DNA from: Actinomycetes bacterium
Lineage (GTDB): Bacteria; Actinomycetota; Actinomycetes; Mycobacteriales; Mycobacteriaceae
Reading direction: 5' to 3'
NCBI GenBank assembly: GCA_023460175.1
Contig: JAEWRC010000188.1
Location: forward strand, 1 to 20,977
DNA: 20,977 bases
The notes below the pieces were generated by a model. That model ran no database searches and was not told the DNA's origin. It worked only from the letters and a program-made list of their open reading frames with translations. Shown piece by piece: positions 8,148 to 15,206 of the stretch. The position numbers and the translations under genes are program-made. The stretch's first letter is position 1. Every line of letters begins with the position of its first letter.

Positions 8148-9347
8148 TCACAGGCCGAGGTCGCGCTTGGCGGAGATCTTCGACGACAGGCCGTGGACGT
8201 GCACGAAGCCCTTGGCCGACGACTGGTCGAAGGTGTCGCCCTCGTCGTAGGTGGCCAGGTTGAAGTCGTACAGCGACTGGCTGCTGCGCCGGCCGTTGAC
8301 CGCGATGTGCCCGCCGTGCAGCACCAGCCGGATCTCGCCGGTGACGTGCTCCTGGGTGTGCTCGACGAAGGCCTCCAGCGCGCGCTTGAGCGGCGAGAAC
8401 CACAGGCCGTCGTACACCAGCTCGCCCCACTTCTGGTCGGTGCCGCGCTTGTACCGGCCCAGCTCGCGCTCGAGGGTGACGTGCTCGAGTTCGGCGTGGG
8501 CGGTGATCAGCACCATGGCGCCCGGGGCCTCGTAGATCTCGCGGCTCTTGATGCCGACCAGTCGGTCCTCGACCACGTCAAGCCTGCCCACGCCTTGGGC
8601 GCCCGCGCGGCGGTTGAGTTCCTCGATGGCCTGCAGCACCGTGACCGGCCGGCCGTCGATGGACACCGGCACACCCTTCTCGAAGCCGACGATCACCTCG
8701 TCGGGGGTGCTCCAGTTGAGGGTGGGATCCTCGGTGTAGTCGTAGACGTCCTTGGTGGGCGCGTTCCACAGGTGCTCGAGGAAGCCCGTCTCCACCGCGC
8801 GGCCCCACACGTTCTGATCGATCGAGAACGGCGAACGCTTGGTGACATTGATCGGGATGGCGTTCTCCTCGGCGAAGGCGATGGCCTTCTCCCGGGTCCA
8901 GGCGTAGTCGCGGACCGGGGCCAGCACCTCGAGATCCGGTGCCAGCGAGGCGAATCCGACCTCGAAGCGGACCTGGTCGTTACCCTTGCCGGTGCAGCCG
9001 TGCGCGACGATGCCGCCACCGTGCTCGCGGGCCGCGGTGACCAGGTGCTTGACGATCAGCGGCCGGCTGATCGCCGAGACCAGCGGGTAGCGGTCCATGT
9101 AGAGCGCGTTGGATTGGATGGTCGGCAGGCAGTACTCGTCGGCGAACTCGTCGCGCGCATCGACCACCACCGCCTCGACGGCACCGCAGTCGATGGCACG
9201 CTGGCGCACCACCTCCATGTCCTCACCGCCCTGACCGAGGTCGATGGCCACGGCCACCACTTCGCGGCCGGTCTCTTTCCCGATCCAGCTGATCGCCACG
9301 GAGGTGTCCAGACCGCCGGAATACGCCAGGATGACGCGCTCAGACAT
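8148..9347 (-). CDS. argG: Argininosuccinate synthase
   Basis: This 399-residue protein joins citrulline and aspartate with ATP to make argininosuccinate. The N-terminal PP-loop SGGLDTS (10-16) binds ATP. Further family blocks are AHGCTGKGNDQVRFE (ATP/citrulline region), KRSPFSIDQNVWGR, and a C-terminal SLYDFNLATYDEGDTF. The length agrees with bacterial ArgG of about 400. A GTG lies in frame three bases upstream (9350), but the AAGGAG at 9355-9360 is spaced seven bases from the ATG at 9347 and only four from the GTG, so the ATG is chosen. It is 47 bases from argR, the gap holding an 11-codon micro-ORF. The protein lacks any sign of truncation. Confidence 0.96.
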   Translation of the reverse strand: MSERVILAYSGGLDTSVAISWIGKETGREVVAVAIDLGQGGEDMEVVRQRAIDCGAVEAVVVDARDEFADEYCLPTIQSNALYMDRYPLVSAISRPLIVKHLVTAAREHGGGIVAHGCTGKGNDQVRFEVGFASLAPDLEVLAPVRDYAWTREKAIAFAEENAIPINVTKRSPFSIDQNVWGRAVETGFLEHLWNAPTKDVYDYTEDPTLNWSTPDEVIVGFEKGVPVSIDGRPVTVLQAIEELNRRAGAQGVGRLDVVEDRLVGIKSREIYEAPGAMVLITAHAELEHVTLERELGRYKRGTDQKWGELVYDGLWFSPLKRALEAFVEHTQEHVTGEIRLVLHGGHIAVNGRRSSQSLYDFNLATYDEGDTFDQSSAKGFVHVHGLSSKISAKRDLGL

Positions 9348-9362
9348 CACCGATCTCCTTCA

Positions 9363-9398
9363 TCATTTTTCTTCAGTCTCTGGGTGGTTTTCAGTCAT
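9363..9398 (-). CDS. Micro-ORF in the argR-argG gap (11 codons, hypothetical)
   Basis: The minus strand reads MTENHPETEEK and then a TGA. Its ATG overlaps the argR stop codon as ATGA, the same coupling used at every upstream arg junction. Its TGA lies just before the AGGAG that serves argG. It has no arginine codons, so it is not a classical arginine attenuator peptide. It may simply hand ribosomes on to argG, or arise by chance. No product function is claimed. Confidence 0.3.
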   Translation of the reverse strand: MTENHPETEEK

Positions 9399-9901
9399 TG
9401 CAGTTCTTCGAACGTGGTCGCGAGCTCGGCGCCGGTCATCGGCTCGCGCGCGATCACCAGCACCGTGTCATCGCCGGCAACCGTACCGACCACGTTGGGC
9501 AGCGCCGCACGGTCGATGGCGCTGGCCAGATAGTGCGCCGCGCCCGGTGGGGTGCGCAACACCGCGAGATTCCCGCTGGCATCGGTGGACACCAGCAGCT
9601 CCCCCAGCAGTTTCGACACCCGCTCGGTGCCGCCGGTGACGCCGCGCACCGGGCTGCCGTCCTCGGGGATGACGTAGGCGCCGCTGCCGCCGTCGGCGCC
9701 GCGCAGCTTCACCGCGCCGAGTTCTTCCAGATCGCGCGAGAGGGTCGCCTGGGTGACCTCGATGCCCTCGGCCGCCAGCAGGTTCGCCAGCTCACCCTGG
9801 CTGTGCACCGACTGCACCGCGAGCAGCGCGATGATCCGGGCCTGTCGCCCGGCCCGGGTCGCGGCAACTCCCGGCGCGGTGCGGCCGGCGACATCGGTCA
9901 C
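9395..9901 (-). CDS. argR: Arginine repressor
   Basis: This 168-residue protein matches the ArgR length of about 150-170. The N-terminal winged helix-turn-helix (about 18-85) includes GRQARIIALL and VTQATLSRDLEELGAVKL, with the SRDL recognition motif. The C-terminal domain (about 95-168) has the hexamerisation and arginine-binding GTVAGDDTVLVIA segment with the conserved GDD. With arginine bound, a hexamer would repress the operon at the operator before argC. The start is a GTG at 9901 overlapping the argF stop (GTGA). An open frame extends upstream to 9982 but runs inside argF and has no homology. The stop overlaps a micro-ORF ATG. Confidence 0.95.
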   Translation of the reverse strand: MTDVAGRTAPGVAATRAGRQARIIALLAVQSVHSQGELANLLAAEGIEVTQATLSRDLEELGAVKLRGADGGSGAYVIPEDGSPVRGVTGGTERVSKLLGELLVSTDASGNLAVLRTPPGAAHYLASAIDRAALPNVVGTVAGDDTVLVIAREPMTGAELATTFEELQ

Positions 9902-10857
9902 GGGGAGACCGTCCCGCTGCGCTCGAGCAGCCAGACCAGCAGCGCCTTCTGGGCGTGCAGCCGGTTCTCGGCCTCGTCCCACACCGCGCTCTGCGGTCCG
10001 TCGAGCACGTCGTCGGTGATCTCGTGGCCGCGGTGGGCCGGAAGGCAGTGCAGCACAACGGCCTCCGGGTCGGCCAGGCCCAGCAGCTCGGCGTTGACCT
10101 GGAACGGCCGGAACGGGCGGACCCGGTCGAGCCCGTCGTTCTCCTGCCCCATCGACGTCCAGGTGTCGGTGACCAGCACATCGACGCCCTCGACGCCGGC
10201 GCGGGCGTCGTTGGTCAGCGTCACCGAGGCGCCGGTCTCGGCCGCGCGCTGCTGGGCGGCGGTCACGAACTCGGGCTCGGGTGCGAAACCCTCAGGGGCG
10301 GCGATGGTCACGTGGATACCGGCGGTGACGCCGCCGAGCAGCAGCGAATGGGCCATGTTGTTGGCGCCGTCGCCCAGATAGGTCAGCCGCAGTCCCGCCA
10401 GGGCGCCCTTGCGCTCGGCCAGGGTCTGCAGGTCGGCGAGGACCTGACACGGGTGCAGCTCATCGGACAGCGCGTTGACGATCGGCACGGTGGCCCCGGA
10501 GGCCATCGCGGTCAGCCGCTCCTGGGCGAAGGTGCGCCACACGATGGCGTCGACGTAGCGCGACAGCACGGTGCCGGTGTCCTCGAGCGTCTCCTCGCGC
10601 CCCAACTGTGTGCTGCGCCCGTCGACGACGATGGCGTGCCCACCGAGTTGGGCGATGCCCATCTCGAAGGAGAACCGGGTGCGGGTGGAGTTCTTCTCGA
10701 AGATCACCGCGACCCCGCGCGGGCCCTCGAGCGGACGCCGGCTCAGCGGCTCGCGCTTGAGTTCGGCCGCCAGCGCCAGCACCTCGGCCTGCTCGGCCGG
10801 GGTCAGGTCGTCGTCGCGCAGGAAATGCCGGATGCCGCTGGGCTGTGCTGCTGTCAT
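9898..10857 (-). CDS. argF: Ornithine carbamoyltransferase
   Basis: This 319-residue enzyme transfers carbamoyl from carbamoyl phosphate to ornithine, giving citrulline. Carbamoyl-phosphate motif STRTR is at 57-61, HPCQ at 135-138, the ornithine-binding DTWTSMGQE at 231-239 and catalytic HCLP at 270-273 with Cys271. The ATG at 10857 overlaps the argD stop (ATGA). The N-terminus is about eight residues longer than the M. tuberculosis protein, which starts at the IRHFLRDDDL block. The overlapping ATG is preferred on coupling grounds. Fully canonical, fifth gene of the operon. Confidence 0.96.
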   Translation of the reverse strand: MTAAQPSGIRHFLRDDDLTPAEQAEVLALAAELKREPLSRRPLEGPRGVAVIFEKNSTRTRFSFEMGIAQLGGHAIVVDGRSTQLGREETLEDTGTVLSRYVDAIVWRTFAQERLTAMASGATVPIVNALSDELHPCQVLADLQTLAERKGALAGLRLTYLGDGANNMAHSLLLGGVTAGIHVTIAAPEGFAPEPEFVTAAQQRAAETGASVTLTNDARAGVEGVDVLVTDTWTSMGQENDGLDRVRPFRPFQVNAELLGLADPEAVVLHCLPAHRGHEITDDVLDGPQSAVWDEAENRLHAQKALLVWLLERSGTVSP

Positions 10858-12044
10858 GAGGTCTCCTGTGCGGTATCGAGGACGCCGGGCAACGCTGCGA
10901 TGAAGCCGCCCAGCTGATCCTCGGTGATGATCAAGGGCGGGGCCAGTCGCACCACGTCGGCGGCCGCGGCGTTGACCAGGAAGCCGGCCTCCCGGGCCGC
11001 CGCCTCCACGGCCTTGGCCTTCTCGGCGGTCAGCACGATGCCCTGCAGCAGGCCGCGGCCCCGAACATGGCTCACCAGTGGATGATCGAGGCTTTCGATG
11101 CCGTGACTCAGGCTCTTGCCCAGCACGTCGGCCCGGGTGATCAGGTCCTCGGACCGCAGCGTGCGCAGCACCGCCAGCGCGGCCGCGGTGCACACCGGGT
11201 TGCCGCCGAAGGTGCTGCCGTGCAGGCCCGGGGTCATCAGGTCGGCCGCGGCGCCGATGCCGATGCACGCGCCGATCGGCAGGCCGCCGCCGAGGCCCTT
11301 GGCCAGCGTGACGATGTCGGGGGTGATGCCGTCGTGCTGATGGGCGAAAAACGCGCCGGTGCGCCCGACCCCGGTCTGCACCTCGTCGAGGGCCAGCAGC
11401 GCCCCGTGTTCGGCGGTGATGTCGCGCGCGGCGGCCAGGTAGCCGGCCGGCGGCACCACGACGCCGCCCTCGCCCATGATCGGCTCGAGGAACACCGCGG
11501 CGGTGTCCCCGTCGACGGCGGCGGCCAGCGCGGCGGCGTCGCCGTACGGGACGTGGGTCACGTCGCCGGGCAGCGGCGCGAACGGCGCCTGCTTGCTGGG
11601 TTGCCCGGTGAGCGCCAGCGATCCCATGGTCCGGCCGTGGAAGGCACCCTGTGCGGCAACGAGTTTGGTGCGCCCGGTCAGCCGGCTGATCTTGAAGGCG
11701 ACCTCGTTGGCCTCGGTGCCGGAGTTGCAGAAGAACACCCGGGCCGACTGCTCGGTGCCCAGGTGGTCGACGAGCGCCTCGGCCAGCGCGATGCCGGGTT
11801 CGGTGGCGTACAGGTTCGACGTGTGCCCCAGCGTGTTCAGCTGGGTCGTGATGGCCTCGATCACCGACGGGTGGCGGTGGCCGAGCAGGTTGACGGCGAT
11901 CCCGCCGAGCAGGTCCAGGTAGGACTTGCCGTCGGGATCGGTCACCACGGCGCCGTCGCCACTGGCCAGCGCCAGCGGCGGGGTGCCGTAGTTGTCCATC
12001 ATCACCGCAGACCACCGCTGTTGCAGGCCTTGGGTTTCCGTCAT
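10854..12044 (-). CDS. argD: Acetylornithine aminotransferase
   Basis: This 396-residue PLP-dependent class III aminotransferase converts N-acetylglutamate semialdehyde and glutamate to N-acetylornithine. The PLP phosphate-binding SGTEAN lies at 108-113, FHGRT at 135-139, the pyridine-N Asp220 in LLALDEVQTGVGRTG, and the Schiff-base Lys249 in TLAKGLGGG. STFGGNP follows at 278-284. The ATG at 12044 overlaps the argB stop, with AGGTGG a short distance upstream. The family also covers succinyldiaminopimelate and ornithine aminotransferases, but placement in an arg operon settles the role. It could also contribute to lysine synthesis as in E. coli (family knowledge). Confidence 0.95.
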   Translation of the reverse strand: MTETQGLQQRWSAVMMDNYGTPPLALASGDGAVVTDPDGKSYLDLLGGIAVNLLGHRHPSVIEAITTQLNTLGHTSNLYATEPGIALAEALVDHLGTEQSARVFFCNSGTEANEVAFKISRLTGRTKLVAAQGAFHGRTMGSLALTGQPSKQAPFAPLPGDVTHVPYGDAAALAAAVDGDTAAVFLEPIMGEGGVVVPPAGYLAAARDITAEHGALLALDEVQTGVGRTGAFFAHQHDGITPDIVTLAKGLGGGLPIGACIGIGAAADLMTPGLHGSTFGGNPVCTAAALAVLRTLRSEDLITRADVLGKSLSHGIESLDHPLVSHVRGRGLLQGIVLTAEKAKAVEAAAREAGFLVNAAAADVVRLAPPLIITEDQLGGFIAALPGVLDTAQETS

Positions 12045-12916
12045 TCTTGCGCCACCACCTTTGTCCCGGCACCCGCATCGGTGAACAGTTCGACCAGCAC
12101 GCAGTGCTCGACCCGACCGTCGATGACGTGGGCGCTGGGCACCCCGCCGTTCACCGCGCGCAGGCAGGCCTCGATCTTGGGCACCATCCCGGACTCCAGC
12201 GTCGGCAACAGCTGGGTCAGCGCCGCGGTGTCGATCTCGGTGACCAGCGATTCGCGGTTCGGCCAGTCGGTGTACAGCCCCTCGATGTCGGTGAGCATCA
12301 ACAGCTTCTCGGCGCCCAGGGCCTCGGCCAGCGCCGCCGCGGCGGTGTCGGCGTTGATGTTGTGCACCACGCCGTCGGCGTCGGGGGCGATGGTCGAGAC
12401 CACCGGGATCCGGCCGGCGGCGATCAGGTCGACCACCGCGGCGGTGTTGACGTGTTCGACGTCGCCGACCAGACCGATGTCGGTGGACACCCCCTCGACC
12501 ATCACGCTGCGTCGCACGGCGGTGAACAGCCCCGCGTCCTCGCCGGTGATCCCGACGGCGTACGGGCCGTAGGCGTTGATGAGATTCACCAGTTCCCGAC
12601 CGACCTGACCGAACAGCACCATCCGGGCCACGTCGAGGACCTCGGGGGTGGTGACCCGGAAGCCGCCCTTGAAATCGCCTGCGACGCCGAGGCGTTGGAG
12701 CATCGCGGAGATCTGCGGGCCGCCGCCGTGCACGACGACGGGTTGGATCCCGCAGTTGCGCAGGAACACCATGTCCGCGGCGAAGGCCGCCTTCAGGACA
12801 TCGTCGGTCATGGCGTTGCCGCCGTATTTGACCACGACGATCTTGCCGTGCAGCTGCTGCAGCCACGGCAGCGCCTCGGCGAGGACCTGCGCTCGGGTCT
12901 CGGTGCTGACGATCAT
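12041..12916 (-). CDS. argB: Acetylglutamate kinase
   Basis: This 291-residue amino-acid kinase phosphorylates N-acetylglutamate. The phosphate-binding VVVKYGGNAM (27-36, Lys30) and HGGGPQI (63-69) loops are intact. VHNINADTAAAALAEALGAE and LLMLTDIEGLY mark the nucleotide-binding half, and LESGMVPKIEAC the ATP-site lysine region. The N-terminal helix VLAEALPWLQQLHGK resembles that of arginine-inhibited hexameric NAGKs, so feedback inhibition by arginine is plausible but inferred. The ATG at 12916 overlaps the argJ stop (ATGA). An open frame continues upstream through argJ without homology. Confidence 0.96.
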   Translation of the reverse strand: MIVSTETRAQVLAEALPWLQQLHGKIVVVKYGGNAMTDDVLKAAFAADMVFLRNCGIQPVVVHGGGPQISAMLQRLGVAGDFKGGFRVTTPEVLDVARMVLFGQVGRELVNLINAYGPYAVGITGEDAGLFTAVRRSVMVEGVSTDIGLVGDVEHVNTAAVVDLIAAGRIPVVSTIAPDADGVVHNINADTAAAALAEALGAEKLLMLTDIEGLYTDWPNRESLVTEIDTAALTQLLPTLESGMVPKIEACLRAVNGGVPSAHVIDGRVEHCVLVELFTDAGAGTKVVAQE

Positions 12917-14112
12917 GAGCTGTAGGCCGAGTTCTCTTCGACGTAGGCGTGCGACAGGTCGGTGGTACGGACGGTGGCCCGCGCATCGCCGAGTTGCAGA
13001 TCCACCAGCACGTCGATGTCGGCACCGGACAGGTCTACCTCGCGGGCACCCGGGGCGCCCACGCCGTCGACGCACACCGGAGAACCGTTGAACGACACCG
13101 AGATCAGGTCGTGTTGCACCGTGAACGGCGCCATCCCGACCGCGGCCAGCACCCGTCCCCAGTTCGGGTCGGAGCCGAACAGCGCGGTTTTGACCAGGCT
13201 GTCGCGGGCGATCAGCCGCGCCGCGGTCAGCGCGTCCTCCTCGGTGCGGGCGCCGGCGACGGTGATGCCGATCCGCTTGGTCACACCCTCGGCGTCGGCC
13301 TGCAGTTGCGCGCACAGGTCTTCGCAGGCCAGCAGGACCGCGCGGTCGAGATCCTGCTGGCTGGGCGCGATCTCGCTGGCACCGGAGGCCAGCAGCAGCA
13401 CGGTGTCGTTGGTCGAACAGCTGCCGTCGATGTCGAGGCGGTCGAAGGTCAACGCCGCGGCCCGGCGCAGCGCGGCGTCGAGCGCCTCGGCGTCGGCGAC
13501 CGCGTCGGTGGTCAGCACCACCAGCATGGTCGCCAGCGAGGGCGCCAGCATGCCGGCGCCCTTGGCCATGCCGCCGACGGTCCAGTTGTCCGCGTGGTGC
13601 AGCGCCACCTGCTTGGGCACGGTGTCGGTGGTCATGATGGCGCGGGCGGCCTCCTCACCGCCGGAGAGCCCGCCGGCCATCTCGTGCACGATCTCGGTGG
13701 CCCCGGCGCTGAGCTTGTCCATCGGCAGCCGGTCCCCGATCAGGCCGGTGGAGCAGACGGCCACCTCGATGGCCCCGGTCTCGGTGCCCCACTGCGACAG
13801 CGCCGCGGCGACGGCCTCGGCGGTGGCGTGGGTGTCCTGGAAGCCCCCGGGTCCGGTGCAGGCGTTGGCGCCGCCGGAGTTGAGGATCACCGCCCGCAGC
13901 CGGCCGGTGCCGAGCACCTGCTGGCTCCACAGCACGGGGGCGGCTTTGACCTGGTTGCGGGTGAAGACGCCGGCGGCGGTGTGGTCGGGCCCCTCGTTGA
14001 ACACCAGCGCCAGATCCAGCGCCCCGGAGGCCTTGATCCCGGCGGCGATGCCCGCGGCGCGGAAACCCGCCGGGGCGGTGACGCCCTGGGTGCGCAACAG
14101 CCGTTCGCTCAC
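12913..14112 (-). CDS. argJ: Glutamate N-acetyltransferase / ornithine acetyltransferase
   Basis: This 399-residue Ntn-type enzyme moves the acetyl group from acetylornithine to glutamate, recycling it within the pathway. The self-cleavage site is in KGAGMLAPSLATML: cutting between Ala194 and Thr195 frees the Thr nucleophile and yields alpha and beta chains. STGLIGDRLPMDK (121-133) and NSGGANACTG (78-87) are conserved alpha-chain blocks. The C-terminus ends AYVEENSAYSS, the usual YxxxNSxYSS signature. The start is a GTG at 14112 overlapping the argC stop. Whether it also uses acetyl-CoA (bifunctional) cannot be told from the sequence, and no acetylglutamate synthase is seen in this window. 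Confidence 0.96.
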   Translation of the reverse strand: MSERLLRTQGVTAPAGFRAAGIAAGIKASGALDLALVFNEGPDHTAAGVFTRNQVKAAPVLWSQQVLGTGRLRAVILNSGGANACTGPGGFQDTHATAEAVAAALSQWGTETGAIEVAVCSTGLIGDRLPMDKLSAGATEIVHEMAGGLSGGEEAARAIMTTDTVPKQVALHHADNWTVGGMAKGAGMLAPSLATMLVVLTTDAVADAEALDAALRRAAALTFDRLDIDGSCSTNDTVLLLASGASEIAPSQQDLDRAVLLACEDLCAQLQADAEGVTKRIGITVAGARTEEDALTAARLIARDSLVKTALFGSDPNWGRVLAAVGMAPFTVQHDLISVSFNGSPVCVDGVGAPGAREVDLSGADIDVLVDLQLGDARATVRTTDLSHAYVEENSAYSS

Positions 14113-15143
14113 GGCGCCACTCCCACGACCGACAGCCCCTCGGCCTCCGGCCAGCCCAGCGCCAGGTTCATCGACTGCACCGCGGCTCCCCCGGTGCCCT
14201 TGACCAGGTTGTCGATGGCGCACACCGCGACGAACGTCGAGGCGTCCGCGTCGACGGCGACGGCCAGTTGCGCGGCGTTGCTGCCGATCACCGCGCCGGT
14301 GCGGGGCAGCTGCCCGTCCGGCAGCAGATGCACGAAAGGTTCGTCGGCATAGGCTTTTTCGTAGGCGGCCCGCAGCTCGTCCACGGAGGCCTGTGTGCGC
14401 GCGGTGCAGGTGGCCAGGATGCCGCGCGCGGTCGGGATCAGCACCGGGGTGAACGACACCGTGACGTCGCGATCGGTCACGGTGCGCAGCCCCTGGGCGA
14501 TCTCCGGGGTGTGCCGGTGCGCGCCGCCGATGTTGTAGGCCCGCGCCGAGCCGATGATCTCGGCGCCCAGCAGGTCGACCTTGGCGGCCCGGCCGGCGCC
14601 GGAGGCGCCGCTGACGGCGACGACGTTGATCGCGGGCTCGATAAGGTCGGCGGCCATCGCGGGCAGCAGCGCCAGCAGCGCGGCCGTGGGATAGCAGCCG
14701 GGCACCGCGACCCGCTTGGTGCCGCGCAGTGCGTCGCGGCAGCCAGGCAGTTCCGGCATGCCGTAGGGCCAGCTGCCGGCGTAGTCGGAGCCGTAGAACC
14801 GCGTCCAGACCTGGCCGTCGGTGAGCCGGAAGTCCGCGCCGCAGTCGATGATCAGGGTGTCCGGGCCCAGTTGTTCGGCCAGCACGGCGGAGTGGCCGTG
14901 CGGCAGGCCCAGGAACACCACGTCGTGGCCGCGCAGCGTGGCGATGGCGGTGGGCGCCAGCACCCGGCCGGCCAGCGGCAGCAGGTGCGGATGATGTTCG
15001 CCGAGGGTGGTGCCGGCGCTGCTGGCCGCGGTCAGCGCGCCGATCTCCAGTCGGCCGTCGAGATAGGCCGGATGTCCGAGGAGCAGCCGAAGGATCTCGC
15101 CGCCCGCATATCCACTTGCACCCGCCAACGCTACGGAAACCAT
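14109..15143 (-). CDS. argC: N-acetyl-gamma-glutamyl-phosphate reductase
   Basis: This 344-residue dehydrogenase reduces acetylglutamyl phosphate to its semialdehyde with NADPH. The Rossmann loop GASGYAGGE is at 8-16, the catalytic Cys150 sits in VPGCYPTA, and the conserved His pair 209/211 lies in GGAHRHTPEI. The C-terminus (NLVKGTGGAAVQSMNLALGW) is the family signature. It is the first gene of the operon. The ATG at 15143 is only seven bases from a -10-like CAGAAT, so the mRNA may be leaderless or nearly so, and no strong Shine-Dalgarno is present. The M. tuberculosis protein is about eight residues longer at the N-terminus, but here that region is operator DNA. Confidence 0.96.
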   Translation of the reverse strand: MVSVALAGASGYAGGEILRLLLGHPAYLDGRLEIGALTAASSAGTTLGEHHPHLLPLAGRVLAPTAIATLRGHDVVFLGLPHGHSAVLAEQLGPDTLIIDCGADFRLTDGQVWTRFYGSDYAGSWPYGMPELPGCRDALRGTKRVAVPGCYPTAALLALLPAMAADLIEPAINVVAVSGASGAGRAAKVDLLGAEIIGSARAYNIGGAHRHTPEIAQGLRTVTDRDVTVSFTPVLIPTARGILATCTARTQASVDELRAAYEKAYADEPFVHLLPDGQLPRTGAVIGSNAAQLAVAVDADASTFVAVCAIDNLVKGTGGAAVQSMNLALGWPEAEGLSVVGVAP

Positions 15144-15150
15144 TTCACCG

Positions 15151-15179
15151 ATTCTGCATGGTTATGCACAACTACGCAA
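15151..15179 (-). promoter_or_regulatory. argC operon promoter (-35 TTGCGT, 17-base spacer, -10 CAGAAT)
   Basis: On the minus strand TTGCGT (15179-15174) and CAGAAT (15156-15151) are separated by exactly 17 bases. Each shares three to four bases with the sigma-70-type consensus. Transcription would begin within a base or so of the argC ATG at 15143. The spacer is filled by arginine-operator half-sites. The promoter lies in the 63-base gap after pheT, so the arg genes need not depend on pheST transcription. Confidence 0.55.
15155..15178. promoter_or_regulatory. ArgR operator (ARG boxes) before argC
   Basis: Two overlapping inverted repeats of the form TGCAY-N4-RYGCA are present: TGCATGGTTATGCA (15155-15168) and TGCACAACTACGCA (15165-15178). 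The half-sites TGCA, TGCA and CGCA start at 15155, 15165 and 15175, a 10-base (one helical turn) period on the same face, as expected for a hexameric ArgR contacting successive grooves. Position inside the -35/-10 spacer fits repression. TGCAT-N4-ATGCA resembles actinobacterial ARG boxes. Binding is inferred. Confidence 0.7.
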
Positions 15180-15206
15180 ACCCATTAGCGATTTCGGTGC
15201 GCTGGG

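Noticed and set aside
9348..9350. GTG as the argG start
   Set aside because: It lies only four bases from the AAGGAG, while the ATG at 9345-9347 has better spacing and gives the usual family N-terminus.
9363..9398. Arginine attenuator leader peptide before argG
   Set aside because: The micro-ORF has no arginine codons and no alternative terminator hairpin follows, so attenuation is not supported.
7266..9533. Long plus-strand open frame opposite argH and argG (755 codons)
   Set aside because: Antisense shadow of two conserved enzymes; no motif, no promoter or ribosome binding site.
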